From an uncultured Verrucomicrobiota bacterium (GTDB taxonomy: Bacteria > Verrucomicrobiota > Verrucomicrobiia > Limisphaerales > UBA9464): a stretch of DNA of 39,105 nucleotides. Made by a program: the position numbers and the translations under genes. The stretch covers positions 1-39,105 of the forward strand of contig CAIVQH010000006.1 in the NCBI GenBank assembly GCA_903907995.1, in the 5' to 3' direction. The notes beneath the pieces are model-generated. The model did not search any database. It saw only the letters and a program-made list of their open reading frames with translations, and was not told where the DNA came from. Below, in pieces: positions 15,461-23,609 of this stretch (its first letter is position 1; every line of letters starts with the position of its first letter).

Positions 15461-16273
15461 TTAGGCCGCCATCTCGCACTCGTGGTTCTGGAGGAACGCA
15501 CGGATGTTGAGGATGGCCTGGGAGTGGATCTGGCAGATGCGCGACTCGGTCACGCCGAAGACCTCGGCGATCTCGCGCAAACGGAGGTCTTCAAAATAAT
15601 ACAGGGCCAGCACCTTGCGCTGCATTTCCGGCAGCTGCTTGAGGCGTTCGCCGATGACCGCCGCCAGCTCGTGACGTGACACCTGGGCCACCGGATCCTC
15701 CTGCGACTCGTCGGCGACGCTCTCGTAGCGGGTCGTGTCCGAATCGCTTTCCCCGTCGGCATTGGGCGAGGCGTCGAGGCACACGAAGGTGGCCGGGCGG
15801 ATTTCATCCAGCAGGGTCTCGTAGTCCTTGAGCGAAAGTTCCATCGCACGCGCCACCATGGGGGCGGTGGGAACCTGGCCGTTGGCCTGTTCCAGCTCCG
15901 AAATCACGGCCTGCACGCGGCGCGCCTTGTCGTGGACCGAGCGCGGAACCCAGTCGAGCCGGCGCAGCTCGTCGAGCACCGCGCCGCGGATGCGTACCCG
16001 GGCGTAGGATTCGAAGGAGCTGCCACCCTCGGGATCGTGGTTGCGGACCGCGTTCAGCAGACCGACCAGGCCGGAGCTGTTGAGGTCCTCGATGTCCACA
16101 TGCGAGGGCAGGCTCATGGCCATGCGGCCCACCACCGTGCGCACGAGGGGCAGGTAGCGCTCCACCAGGTCCGCCTCGGCGACGCTGCCGGGCTCGATGT
16201 GATAGCGCCGGGTCAGTTCCTGCTTGCGACGCCGGTCGGGCGAGACAGGAGTTGGATTTGCAATGGCCGTCAT
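15461..16273 (-). CDS. fliA: Flagellar sigma factor FliA (sigma-28/WhiG type)
   Basis: A 270-residue sigma-70 family protein of the FliA/WhiG group. Region 2 holds ERYLPLVRTVVGRMA, DIEDLNSSGLVGLLNAV and SYARVRIRGAVLDELRRLDW with the family pattern RxRGAxxDxLRxxDWxPR. Region 4 has the helix-turn-helix LREIAEVFGVTESRICQIHSQ. It would direct transcription of late flagellar genes such as flagellin, none of which is in this window. The region between 2 and 4 includes an acidic, low-complexity piece (PNADGESDSD). It sits 6 bp after the 82-residue gene. No FlgM anti-sigma gene is visible nearby. Confidence 0.94.
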   Translation of the reverse strand: MTAIANPTPVSPDRRRKQELTRRYHIEPGSVAEADLVERYLPLVRTVVGRMAMSLPSHVDIEDLNSSGLVGLLNAVRNHDPEGGSSFESYARVRIRGAVLDELRRLDWVPRSVHDKARRVQAVISELEQANGQVPTAPMVARAMELSLKDYETLLDEIRPATFVCLDASPNADGESDSDTTRYESVADESQEDPVAQVSRHELAAVIGERLKQLPEMQRKVLALYYFEDLRLREIAEVFGVTESRICQIHSQAILNIRAFLQNHECEMAA

Positions 16274-16279
16274 AGAATA

Positions 16280-16528
16280 TTAGCGGTTGGAAGGGTTGGC
16301 GGATTTGGCCGGAGCAAGCTGCGGCTGCGGACGGCGGGCCTGCTCGGCGAGCGTGTCTTTCAAATTGGTGATCCACAGCTTGCCCCACCAGCGCATCAGG
16401 AGTCCGGCCGCGAGGGCCGCCACACATGAGCGCCAGAGGATGGTGGAATCGCTGGCCTCCTGGAGCCGGCCGAAAATCGCGCCGATTCCGAAACCCAACA
16501 TACCGCCGAGGAGCATCAATTTTTTCAT
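16280..16528 (-). CDS. Small membrane protein between flhF and fliA
   Basis: This encodes 82 residues from the ATG at 16526-16528. There are two hydrophobic segments: one at about 3-20, rich in Gly (LLGGMLGFGIGAIFG), and one at about 31-48 (SCVAALAAGLLMRWW), followed by a basic, Pro-rich tail. It sits between flhF and fliA with a 6-bp gap to fliA, so it is very likely translated with the flagellar genes. No family is recognised. It could be a membrane anchor for a flagellar assembly factor, which is a guess from context. Confidence 0.6.
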   Translation of the reverse strand: MKKLMLLGGMLGFGIGAIFGRLQEASDSTILWRSCVAALAAGLLMRWWGKLWITNLKDTLAEQARRPQPQLAPAKSANPSNR

Positions 16529-16607
16529 GGCTTAACCGAATTTCTAAGCGGGGGTAGCAGGGGGTTTGCCAGCTGCAAAATCATATGAAAAACCTCAGGA
16601 AAAAGGC

Positions 16608-17714
16608 CTATTTCGTGGCGAATTGGGTCGTGAATATTTTTTCCGGGCTCGCCGGGACAAAATCTCCCGGAACATTTTGCCCGGCGCTTAGGAAGCGGAT
16701 CGGTAAATTAGTCCCCAGCGCCAGATTCCACAGCTTGCCCCAGCGCGGCTCCTCATCAAGGTGCGTCACGATCACGTCCGCGAGGGGGAGCGCGGCGAAG
16801 GCCCGGGCCTGCGCCAGCAGCAGGGGCACCTCATAGGCGGCGTTCAGTACTAGGTGAAGGTGGGGGCTCCCTAGGGTCGAGGTCTGCCGATGCAGTTCGG
16901 CGAGGGCGGCCGGGTTGCGCCAGTTGACGCCGGGGAGGTCAACGAACGCGATGCTGGCGCCCTCCGCCTCAGCCGTGCCCCGCCAGAACCGGCTCACGGG
17001 CACGCCCAGGATCTCCCCGTAAACGCTCAGGGTCTCCGCCGTGTTCGCCGTGGTACCATCCAGCCGCCAAACATGCGCGGAGCGACCTTCCACCAACACT
17101 GTTTGGGCCAGCCATTTGCAAAGCGCGGTGGTCTTGCCGCTGCCTGCCGCCCCCACGAAGACGTGCGGGCGCTCCGGGGTGGCCGGCATTTCCGGGGCGG
17201 ACCGCCACATCCGGCCCATGACGCGGCGGGCGAGGGCGATCTCGGCGGCCAGGGTGGATGGTGGCGTCGGCCCATGCTCTGCCATCATCGCGTCCAAAAT
17301 GCGCTGCACGGGCAGGCGGGAGAGCCCGGTCTGCTCCAGCAGTTGCGCGACGGGCCAAGAATGGCCGGAGCTGTGGTGATACGCATCGGGGATGGCGATC
17401 CTTACCCCCACCTCGCGGGGCACCGGCTCGGCCACGGGCACGCTGACCGGCGGTGCGGCGTCCATCCGGGTACGGATATCCGCCAATTCCCGGCGCAATT
17501 CCTCAAAGCCTTCCGGCAAAGTGGGGACGGCGGGTGCGGCGGTCTTTTCCGGAACATGCGCCACCACCTCGATCCGGGACTTCTGCCAGAGCCGGGAGAG
17601 GCCGGAGGCCGGCAGCTGGCGGACGTTCAGCACGACGGCATCCTCACCCAGCTGCGCGCGGATCTGCCCGATGGCATCAGCGGCGGAATCGGCAATGAAC
17701 GTCTGGGTGGGCAC
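16608..17714 (-). CDS. flhF: FlhF-like SRP-type GTPase
   Basis: A 368-residue protein from GTG 17712-17714. The N-terminal part has the FlhF start motif (TQTFIADSAADAIGQIRAQL), then a Pro-rich linker at about 55-105, a helical N domain, and the GTPase core with P-loop GAAGSGKTT at 188-196. FlhF helps to place the flagellum at the pole and to recruit FliF. Two core motifs are atypical: the usual DTAGR is DLPGV at 259-263, lacking the Arg, and the TKxD motif is THLD at 317-320. GTP hydrolysis may therefore be altered. The usual partner FlhG is not next to it. It lies between flhA and the 82-residue gene. Confidence 0.85.
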   Translation of the reverse strand: MPTQTFIADSAADAIGQIRAQLGEDAVVLNVRQLPASGLSRLWQKSRIEVVAHVPEKTAAPAVPTLPEGFEELRRELADIRTRMDAAPPVSVPVAEPVPREVGVRIAIPDAYHHSSGHSWPVAQLLEQTGLSRLPVQRILDAMMAEHGPTPPSTLAAEIALARRVMGRMWRSAPEMPATPERPHVFVGAAGSGKTTALCKWLAQTVLVEGRSAHVWRLDGTTANTAETLSVYGEILGVPVSRFWRGTAEAEGASIAFVDLPGVNWRNPAALAELHRQTSTLGSPHLHLVLNAAYEVPLLLAQARAFAALPLADVIVTHLDEEPRWGKLWNLALGTNLPIRFLSAGQNVPGDFVPASPEKIFTTQFATK

Positions 17715-17752
17715 AAGTCGATCCTAGGAATCCATGAGAGCGGTGAGGCCGC

Positions 17753-19870
17753 TTACTCCGGGCAGGGGATGGTGGCGGTGCTCTGGATTTCCACCCGGGC
17801 CGGCACCTCGGAGTAGGCGAGCACGTTCAGATCGGCGAACGTCGTCTCAAAGAAGCGGCGGAAGCTCAGGCGGATCTGCGGCGCGCAAAGCACCAGCGGG
17901 GGGGCGCCGGCGGCGAGCATCTGCTGAATGTGCCGCGACAGCGTGTCCACGATGTGCTTGGCGACCTTCGGATCGAGCATCAGCAACACCTCCGTGGCCG
18001 AATGGCGGACACCCTGGGCGATCAGCTGCTCCAATTTGGCGTCTAGAGTGATCGCGCGCAGGCTGCCTTTTTCATTCTGGAAGGGCTTGATGAACTGCGC
18101 TCCCAGCGCCTTGCGGGCGTGCTCCGAAAGCTCGTCAGGATTCTTCGTGATGCCGGCATAGTCGCCGACCTTTTCGAGGATGCCGGCGAGGTTCCGGATC
18201 GAAATGCCTTCGGCGAGCAGGTTTTGCAGGATGCGCTGCACCTGGCCGACGTTGAGCTGGGTCGGGATCAGCTCGTTCACCACGGTCGGGTGCGTCAGTT
18301 TCAGGTTGTCGAGCAGGTTCTGGACATCCTGGCGGCTGAGCACCTCGTGGCAATGGCGGCGGAGGGTCTCGGAGAGGTGCGTGACCAGCACGGATGCGGA
18401 ATCCACCACCGTGAAGCCGCCGACCTCGGCATTCTTGCGCTCCACGTCGGTGACCCAGGTGGCCGGCAGTTGGAAGACCGGTTCCACAGTCGGCACACCC
18501 TTGAGCTGAAGGCGGCTGTTGGTGGCGTTCATGGCCAGCCAGTGACCCGGCATGAGGGCCCCGGTGGCGACCGCGCTGCCCTTCAGCACGAAGCGGTAGT
18601 CGTTGGCACCGAGCTGGAGATTGTCGCGGAGCTTGATGGGCGGGATGATGATGCCCATCTCCTGGGCGAACGTGCGCCGCACCCCCGTCACGCGCTCCAG
18701 CAGGTCCCCGCCCTTGCGGGTGTCCGCGAGGCTGACGAGGCCGTAGCCCAGCTCGATCTGCAGGGCGTCGAGCGTCAGCAGGTTTTCCAGCTTTTCACCC
18801 GCGCCGCCCGGGGCGGCGGCAGCACCGGGAGTCCCGGGGGCTCCAGCTGGGGCCGGTTTGCCGGACTTGGCAGCTTCGGCGGCTTCAGCCGCGGCTGCCG
18901 CAGGGACCTGCTTGTGGAGGTGTACGGCCAGGTAACCCGTGGCGACCGACAGCACCAGGAAAGGCAGCATCGGCAGGCCGGGCACGATGGCGAAAACCCC
19001 GAGCATCACCGAGAGGATTGTCATGGCGCGCGGATAGTAGAGCAGCTGCCGGCCCAGCTCCTTGCCCAGGCTGTCCTTGGAGGCGGCCCGGGTCACCAGC
19101 ATGCCGGCCGCCATCGAGGTGATGAGCGCCGGGATCTGGGAGACCAGGCCGTCACCGATGGACAGCAGGGTGAAGCGCTGGAGCGCGTCGTTCACGCTCA
19201 TGCCGCGCTGGGCGATGCCGATGGCGAAGCCGCCGAGCACGTTGATCAGCGTGATCAGCACCGCCGCGATGGCGTCACCGCGGACGAACTTGCTCGCGCC
19301 GTCCATCGCGCCGTAAAAGTCGGCCTCCTGCTCCACCTTGCGCCGGCGGGCACGGGCCTCGGCCTCGTTGATCATGCCCGCGTTGAGTTCGGCATCGATC
19401 GCCATCTGCTTGCCGGGCATGGCGTCGAGGGTGAACCGCGCGGCCACCTCGGCGATGCGACCCGCGCCCTTGGTGATGACCACGAAGTTGATCAGCACCA
19501 GGATCAGGAAGACCACCAGGCCGACGACATAGTTGCCCCGGACCACGAAGTTGCCGAAGGCCTCGATGATGTGGCCGGCGAACCCGTCAAGCAGGATCAG
19601 GCGCGTGGAAGCGACGTTGAGCGCCAGCCGGAAGAGCGTCGTGAACAGCAGGAGCGAGGGGAAGCCGCTGAAATCCGACGGATCCTTGACGTAGAGGATG
19701 ATCAGCAGGATCAGGAGCGCGAGCGCGATGCTCACGCTCAGCAGCAGGTCCAGCAGCAGCGGCGGGACCGGCAGCACCAGCATCAGCACGGTGCTGAATA
19801 CGCCGACGACCAGCCAGAGATCGCTCTGCTTGAAAAACCGCAGGAAGGATTGTTCGGATTTGGCCGCCAC
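17753..19870 (-). CDS. flhA: Flagellar export gate protein FlhA
   Basis: A 705-residue FHIPEP-family protein starting at GTG 19868-19870, 3 bp from the flhB stop. The first 325 residues form about eight membrane helices. They include the signature around FRLALNVASTRLILL and the cytoplasmic FHIPEP loop (AARFTLDAMPGKQMAIDAEL, then GAMDGASKFVRGDAI). An Ala/Pro/Gly-rich linker at about 325-360 joins the membrane part to the cytosolic domain (about 365-705), which receives chaperone-substrate complexes and forms a nonameric ring in the family. The linker is longer and lower in complexity than I would expect. No broken motif is seen. Confidence 0.96.
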   Translation of the reverse strand: MAAKSEQSFLRFFKQSDLWLVVGVFSTVLMLVLPVPPLLLDLLLSVSIALALLILLIILYVKDPSDFSGFPSLLLFTTLFRLALNVASTRLILLDGFAGHIIEAFGNFVVRGNYVVGLVVFLILVLINFVVITKGAGRIAEVAARFTLDAMPGKQMAIDAELNAGMINEAEARARRRKVEQEADFYGAMDGASKFVRGDAIAAVLITLINVLGGFAIGIAQRGMSVNDALQRFTLLSIGDGLVSQIPALITSMAAGMLVTRAASKDSLGKELGRQLLYYPRAMTILSVMLGVFAIVPGLPMLPFLVLSVATGYLAVHLHKQVPAAAAAEAAEAAKSGKPAPAGAPGTPGAAAAPGGAGEKLENLLTLDALQIELGYGLVSLADTRKGGDLLERVTGVRRTFAQEMGIIIPPIKLRDNLQLGANDYRFVLKGSAVATGALMPGHWLAMNATNSRLQLKGVPTVEPVFQLPATWVTDVERKNAEVGGFTVVDSASVLVTHLSETLRRHCHEVLSRQDVQNLLDNLKLTHPTVVNELIPTQLNVGQVQRILQNLLAEGISIRNLAGILEKVGDYAGITKNPDELSEHARKALGAQFIKPFQNEKGSLRAITLDAKLEQLIAQGVRHSATEVLLMLDPKVAKHIVDTLSRHIQQMLAAGAPPLVLCAPQIRLSFRRFFETTFADLNVLAYSEVPARVEIQSTATIPCPE

Positions 19871-19873
19871 AGG

Positions 19874-20959
19874 TCAGGATTGGTTGAGCTCCGCGTAGTA
19901 GCGGTAGCGGTTGGTGCGGTACACGTAGGCGAGGACTTCGGCGACTGCCGCAAAGAGCTGGGCCGGGATTTCGCCGCCCACGCGGCCGTACTTGAACATC
20001 ATGCGCGCCAGGGGTTTGTTCTCGATCACGGGTACCTGGTGCTGCTTCGCGATCTCGCGGATGCGGAGCGCGTTGAGGCGCGAGCCCTTGGCAATGATCT
20101 GCGGGGCCTTCATCGTCTTGCGGTCATAGCGCAGCGCGATGGCGAGGTGGGTCGGGTTGGTCAGCACCACGTCCGCCTTGGGGACATCGAGCAGCATCTG
20201 CCGGGTGGATTTCGGCCGGCGACGGCGGCGCATCTTCGCCTTCACGTGCGGATTGCCTTCCGTGCCCTTCATCTCCTCCTTGACCTCTTCCTTGGTCATC
20301 ATCAGGTCCTGGCCGGTGCGCCAGAGCTGGTAGCCGTAGTCGATTGAGGCGAGCATCATCAGCACCGAGGCGATCGTCAGAAACACGTGGTAGGCGGCTC
20401 CCGCCATGAAGATGCCGATGCGCTGGATGTCCACCACCGTGTGAAAGATCGGGTCATCCAGCACCTTCTTCACCTGCGAATAGGAGAGCGTGACGATGCC
20501 CGCCAGCTTGAGGCAGGAGAGGGCCGTGGGCGCGAGGGACTTGGTGGAGAAGATCCGCTGAAAGCCCGTCATCGGGTTGAGCCGTTCCCATTTGATGGTC
20601 AGGGCCTCCGAGGCGGTCTGGAAGCGGCTCTGAATGCTGCCCGCCAGCACGCCGCCCACCATGGTGGCCAGCACGATCGGGGCGACGCAGGCGGCAAACA
20701 CCAGTCCTCCGTCAATCGCATAGCGCTGGAGCAGGTTGGCCGAGAGCGGGGTGTCGTGCAGGTGGCTGAACATCCGGATCAGCGCGTGCGACAGCCGGTT
20801 CCACAGGTCCGAGCCGGTGAACTGGAGCGCCATCAGGGCCGCGAAGAGCACGAACACGGTCTGGACCTCGGCGCTGCGGGCGAACTGGCCGTTCTTGACC
20901 GCCTCCTCCAGCCGCCGCTGCGTTGGCAGCTCTGTTTTTTCTCCGGCGTGTTCGCTCAC
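19874..20959 (-). CDS. flhB: Flagellar export switch protein FlhB
   Basis: A 361-residue protein from GTG 20957-20959. Its start, EHAGEKTELPTQRRLEEA, is the usual FlhB opening, followed by four membrane helices. The cytoplasmic domain has the autocleavage motif NPTH (near residue 270, in VVLTNPTHLAIALRY), which controls the switch from hook to filament export. The C-terminal part, IREIAKQHQVPVIENKPLAR, is also conserved. It lies 18 bp behind fliR and 3 bp before flhA. Confidence 0.96.
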   Translation of the reverse strand: MSEHAGEKTELPTQRRLEEAVKNGQFARSAEVQTVFVLFAALMALQFTGSDLWNRLSHALIRMFSHLHDTPLSANLLQRYAIDGGLVFAACVAPIVLATMVGGVLAGSIQSRFQTASEALTIKWERLNPMTGFQRIFSTKSLAPTALSCLKLAGIVTLSYSQVKKVLDDPIFHTVVDIQRIGIFMAGAAYHVFLTIASVLMMLASIDYGYQLWRTGQDLMMTKEEVKEEMKGTEGNPHVKAKMRRRRRPKSTRQMLLDVPKADVVLTNPTHLAIALRYDRKTMKAPQIIAKGSRLNALRIREIAKQHQVPVIENKPLARMMFKYGRVGGEIPAQLFAAVAEVLAYVYRTNRYRYYAELNQS

Positions 20960-20977
20960 AGGATGGTCTCCATGGGA

Positions 20978-21745
20978 TCAGGCCGTGCCGAGCAGCTGGG
21001 CGACCTTCATCAGGTCGGCCGGCAGCCGGCGCAGGTAGTTGGCGATGTGCTGTCCCATGAGGGTGCAGGTCACCCCGAACGTCAGCAGCCCCGCGAGCGA
21101 ACGCGCGGTGGTGCCCTCGTAGAAAACGTTCATCTGCGGCACCGCCCGGCCCAGCAGGGCGAACACGAGCGTCACCAGGAAGGAGACGGCCATGACCGGC
21201 GCGGCGATCTGCAGGGCGATCACGAAGATGCGGCCGCTGCGGAGAATCACGTCGTACAGCAGGGCTTCCTTCAGGTGGATGCCGCCGATGGAGGCCACCA
21301 GATAGCTCTGTTGAAGGCCGGCCAGCATCCAGTGATGCAGGTCCAACGAGAGGAACATCACCACCGCCAGCCAGTAGAGCGTCGCACTCGTCAGCGGGGT
21401 GGTGCTGGGGGCGAGGGGGTTGAAGATGGTGGACATCGAGAGCCCCATCTCGGTCGAAATGAGCCCACCCGCCAATTCCACAGCGTAGAAGACGAAGCGG
21501 CAGACAAACCCCAGCAGCAGGCCGACGCTCGCTTCCGAGAAGAACAGGCTGAACAGCCCCCAGATTGTGGCAGGCATGGGCGGCGCCGAGGGCACCGTGG
21601 GGGCGATCACCGCCGCCGTCAGGCCGCACAGGGCGATCCGGATGAGGACCGGCACCGGCGTCGCCGTGAAAATCGGCAGGGCGAGCAGCAGCGCGCTGAT
21701 CCGCACAAACACATACATCCAAGTGGTCAGGTCCTGGTAGAGCAT
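20978..21745 (-). CDS. fliR: Flagellar export gate protein FliR
   Basis: A 255-residue hydrophobic protein with about six membrane helices. It has FliR marks such as VFVRISALLLALPIF near the start, GFVCRFVFYAVELAGGLIS in the middle (with a conserved GE/GG segment) and VNVFYEG-like sequence (MNVFYEGTTARSLAGLL) near the end. With FliP and FliQ it forms the helical export gate. It is 13 bp from the fliQ stop and 18 bp before flhB. Confidence 0.94.
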   Translation of the reverse strand: MLYQDLTTWMYVFVRISALLLALPIFTATPVPVLIRIALCGLTAAVIAPTVPSAPPMPATIWGLFSLFFSEASVGLLLGFVCRFVFYAVELAGGLISTEMGLSMSTIFNPLAPSTTPLTSATLYWLAVVMFLSLDLHHWMLAGLQQSYLVASIGGIHLKEALLYDVILRSGRIFVIALQIAAPVMAVSFLVTLVFALLGRAVPQMNVFYEGTTARSLAGLLTFGVTCTLMGQHIANYLRRLPADLMKVAQLLGTA

Positions 21746-21758
21746 AGGCCGGGGCGGC

Positions 21759-22028
21759 TCAGTGAACCATCTGGGGCATCTTCTGGATGACGGAGGTGGT
21801 GAACTCGATGGTGGTCCGCAGCATCCACGGCAGCAGGATCACGGTGAGCACACAGATGCCGACCATCTTGGGCACGAAGGTCAGGGTCTGTTCCTGGATC
21901 GAGGTGACGGCCTGGAACAGGCTGACCGCGAGCCCGATGGCCATGGCGGTCATCAGCATCGGGACCGCCAGGGCGGCGGCTTGGAGGATCATGGCCTTGA
22001 TCAGTTCGGTGGCGAATTCGGGGGTCAT
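21759..22028 (-). CDS. fliQ: Flagellar export gate protein FliQ
   Basis: An 89-residue protein with two membrane helices and the family motif VSLFQAVTSIQEQTLTFVPK between them. The length is exactly that of typical FliQ. It lies 31 bp after fliP and 13 bp before fliR, in the usual P-Q-R order. Confidence 0.95.
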   Translation of the reverse strand: MTPEFATELIKAMILQAAALAVPMLMTAMAIGLAVSLFQAVTSIQEQTLTFVPKMVGICVLTVILLPWMLRTTIEFTTSVIQKMPQMVH

Positions 22029-22059
22029 GGGAGGGGCATCAGTGCGCGTGGGCGGCGGG

Positions 22060-22869
22060 CTAGCTGCCGAAGCTGAGGATCAGCGACCGGACCACCAGGT
22101 CCCAGCCGTCCACGAGCACAAAAAGGAGGATTTTCAGGGGGAGCGCCACCGTGGCGGGCGGCATCATCATCATGCCCATGCTCATCAGCACCGTGGCGAC
22201 GACGAGGTCGATCAGCACCAGGGGCACAAAGAGCAGGAAGCCCATCTGGAAGGCGGTCCGCAGCTCACTGATGATGAACGCCGGGATCACCACGCGCAGG
22301 GGCAGCACGGCCGGTTCGGTGGCTGGCAGGCGGGCCAGTTCGGCGAACAGTTCCACATCCTTCGCCCGGGTCTGCTTCAGCATGAACGAGCGCAGCGGCT
22401 TTGCGGCGGCGTCCATGGCCTCATCGCTGGAGATCTGCTTGGCGATATAGGGCTGGATGGCGGTCTGGTCGATCTGGTTCCAGACCGGCTGCATGATGAA
22501 ATAGGTCATGAACAGCGACAGGCCGATGAGGATCTGGTTGGCCGGGGTGCCCTGAAGCGAAAGCGCCGAGCGGACGAACGACAGCACGATCACGATCCGC
22601 GTGAAGCACGTCATCAGCAGCACGATGGAGGGAGCCAGCGTGAGCAGCGTCATCACGAAGAGAACCTTGATCGCAACATCTACATCCTGCGGCTGCGAAC
22701 CGGTGTCCACGCCGACGTTGAAGCGGAACGGCGTGGTGGCGGGGGCGGAAGTCACGCCCTGCGCCTGGGTCGCCAGCACCCCGAAGGCCGCCAGCGCGAG
22801 GAACAGCAGGGAGTACCGCAGCCAGGCGGGTTTCAGGAGGCGGATCAGGATGGTGGAGGCGGACTTCAC
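22060..22869 (-). CDS. fliP: Flagellar export gate protein FliP
   Basis: I chose the GTG at 22867-22869, giving 269 residues. It is preceded by the fliO stop (22880-22882) and followed directly by a hydrophobic signal (PAWLRYSLLFLALAAFGV). The frame is open to an ATG at 22917, which would overlap fliO by 38 bp. The mature protein has the FliP blocks LLTLAPSIVLLMTCFTRI, FVRSALSLQGTPANQIL, PAFIISELRTAFQMGF and the Met-rich SMGMMMMPP. Like other FliP proteins it has a cleaved signal and four membrane helices, and it builds the gate with FliQ and FliR. Confidence 0.95.
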   Translation of the reverse strand: MKSASTILIRLLKPAWLRYSLLFLALAAFGVLATQAQGVTSAPATTPFRFNVGVDTGSQPQDVDVAIKVLFVMTLLTLAPSIVLLMTCFTRIVIVLSFVRSALSLQGTPANQILIGLSLFMTYFIMQPVWNQIDQTAIQPYIAKQISSDEAMDAAAKPLRSFMLKQTRAKDVELFAELARLPATEPAVLPLRVVIPAFIISELRTAFQMGFLLFVPLVLIDLVVATVLMSMGMMMMPPATVALPLKILLFVLVDGWDLVVRSLILSFGS

Positions 22870-22879
22870 GGAAGCGGGG

Positions 22880-23419
22880 TTAGCGGCGGCCAAGGGTTTG
22901 CAGCAGGGTATCGGCAAAGGAGACGCTTGGTGCCGGGGCGTCGCTGGCCGCCTCGGTTGCCTCGGGCAACTGGCTTAGCAGCGTCACGCCGGTGGGTGAG
23001 GTCGCCAGCAGCAGCCGCTGCCGTTCGTAGCCAACGACATAGAGCGAATGTCGCTGACCGAGGGATTTGACCTCCAGCACGTTCAGGCGCGCAGTGCCGG
23101 GCCGCTTGAGGCCGAGGCGGCGGCTGTTCCGCACAAACCATTGCACGCCAAAGAGCAGGGCGACCATCAGCGCCAGCGCGCCGAGGAGGCGGACCAGCGG
23201 CAGGACGAGGGAGGGAGAAGGTGGCAGTCCGACCGCGGGCGCGGCGTTCGTTTGGAGGAGTGGGAACGCGTTCGTTCCTTCACCCAGAAGGCTGGTCGTC
23301 GTGACCAGCGTCAGCACGAGTGCGGCAAAGAGGACTGCCCGCAAGAATGCTGCTCGACGCAGACTGCCGAAGTTGAAATTACCGATGGAAAACATCGCTC
23401 CGGCCTTCAAGCAGCGCAT
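22880..23419 (-). CDS. fliO: Flagellar biosynthesis protein FliO
   Basis: A 179-residue protein with a signal-like helix at about 22-45, a second membrane helix at about 70-95 (LVRLLGALALMVALLFGVQWF), and a small cytoplasmic domain with the FliO pattern LNVLEVKSLGQRHSLYVVGY. FliO helps FliP to assemble. It is the first gene of the flagellar cluster here. The ATG at 23417-23419 lies inside a sigma-54-like promoter, so the true start may be the ATG at 23395 (residue 9), which would leave an almost leaderless mRNA if that promoter is used. Confidence 0.88.
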   Translation of the reverse strand: MRCLKAGAMFSIGNFNFGSLRRAAFLRAVLFAALVLTLVTTTSLLGEGTNAFPLLQTNAAPAVGLPPSPSLVLPLVRLLGALALMVALLFGVQWFVRNSRRLGLKRPGTARLNVLEVKSLGQRHSLYVVGYERQRLLLATSPTGVTLLSQLPEATEAASDAPAPSVSFADTLLQTLGRR

Positions 23420-23426
23420 GTGCCAT
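23409..23426 (-). promoter_or_regulatory. Sigma-54 (-24/-12) promoter-like site before fliO
   Basis: On the minus strand, TGGCAC, five bases, then CTGCTT. The GG and GC doublets are separated by ten bases, as required for sigma-54, and only the first T of the TTGC box is changed. Predicted +1 is near 23399, just inside the annotated fliO 5' end. It is the only good match I found near the flagellar operon start. Confidence 0.5.
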
Positions 23427-23609
23427 TGGAGGAATTGCCCTATTTACAACAGGTTACATACGAACTTGGACTGCATGGGAAGGTTTTGCCTCCCCAATTC
23501 AAGGATCACTAGGCAAAGAGCGCACACGGGAGATGGGGCGTGCAGAAAATGCCGCCTGAGGGGATTTACAGCGGCGGAAGCGCTTAATACTTAAGGGCCG
23601 ACCGTCCGT

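Noticed and set aside
18119-20347. 742-residue open frame on the plus strand
   Set aside because: It is antisense to flhA and flhB, which are complete and conserved; the composition (His, Asp, Gln, Glu rich) is typical of a shadow frame.
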